From the NCBI GenBank assembly GCA_022559845.1, contig JAHNEJ010001927.1, positions 1-64,000 of the forward strand: a stretch of DNA of 64,000 bases. The letters are read 5' to 3'. The notes under the pieces are model-generated. The model worked only from the letters and a program-made list of their open reading frames with translations, was not told the DNA's origin and ran no database searches. This document shows positions 63,830 through 64,000 of the stretch, piece after piece. Position 1 is the first letter of the stretch; each line of letters starts with the position of its first letter. The translations under genes were made by a program, and so were the position numbers. This DNA is from Amorphophallus konjac. Its lineage: Eukaryota > Streptophyta > Magnoliopsida > Alismatales > Araceae.

Positions 63830-64000
63830 GGACCCAGCGATGATTCCTAGTGAGTCTTTGAGCCGCCGCCTCCCCTTTGAGAGTGACCCCACCCGGAGTG
63901 TCCACCTCTAGCCTCGTTCCCACAGCAGCTTGTGTATATCGAGTATATACGGAATGAGCATGTGACGACTACTTGGAGTGGAGCGTACCCACGCTACTTG
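63795..64000 (+). pseudogene. Element D remnant of the integrase C-terminus and chromodomain start
   Basis: GATCTAGTCACCTATAGGGAC and following bases match 32380-32580 of C (DLVAYRDPAVIPSEP, then the start of the chromodomain). Small indels shift the frame and a TAG lies near 63909. It continues past the window end. Confidence 0.7.

Larger units (their letters stand above)
59936..64000 (+). mobile_element. Element D: non-autonomous relative of chromovirus C, truncated by the window end
   Basis: A C-related 5' LTR, initiator-Met primer site, C-like leader, an unrelated-looking coding centre, and then at 63800-64000 the linker and start of the chromodomain region found at 32370-32580 in C. The RT, RNase H and integrase core are absent; only about 1 kb separates the protease-like part from the C-terminal tail. 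The 3' LTR is outside the window, so no target duplication can be checked (5' flank TAAAC). Confidence 0.8.

Overview
This window is plant nuclear DNA, and I see no cellular host gene in it. Almost all of it is a nest of five long LTR retrotransposons, labelled A to E here. The plant origin follows from the element types: Tat-like Ty3/gypsy elements with a second RNase H and an antisense plant-mobile-domain gene, and chromoviruses with a chromodomain and an initiator-Met tRNA primer site. Species cannot be read from the sequence. The only non-element DNA is 1-696 and 59237-59935, which are two halves of one locus: a roughly 272-bp tandem repeat starts on the left and resumes on the right.

Layout. 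Element A (702-59231, TSD GAACC) sits in the host locus. It is a non-autonomous Tat-like element with 1.4-kb LTRs, a gag ORF and a G-patch ORF, and no reverse transcriptase or integrase. Element B (2327-41517, TSD CCTGG) is inserted in the leader of A. It is a Tat-lineage element with 4.6-kb LTRs, gag, protease, RT, RNase H, a second RNase H, integrase and a long antisense gene. Element C (25046-34998, TSD AAGAG) is inserted in B and is a chromovirus with 2.28-kb LTRs and a chromodomain. Element E (49152-58571, minus strand, TSD CCTTC) is inserted in the 3' LTR of A; it has 3.25-kb LTRs and a 2.9-kb internal region with no recognisable gene. Element D (59936 to beyond the window end) lies in the right flank. 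It is a non-autonomous relative of C.

All pol genes are broken by a few stops or frameshifts, several of them C-to-T type changes, so none of these copies looks competent as it stands. A and D look like users of machinery supplied by other elements. D keeps C-like LTRs, primer site, leader and chromodomain tail around a different coding centre.

The most interesting structure is on the minus strand of B, from 23881 to 18036. Seven coding exons with GT-AG junctions join into one gene of about 1,770 codons with a plant-mobile-domain-like N-terminal half, two tandemly duplicated exons and a C-terminal coiled coil. A good TATA box for it lies at 35041-35050, and element C has landed between that promoter and the gene. 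Other points of note are a duplicated zinc-knuckle module in the pol of B, a conserved hairpin in the leaders of C and D, LTR-end-like palindromes inside the LTRs of E, and uneven LTR divergence in C that does not fit its nesting order.
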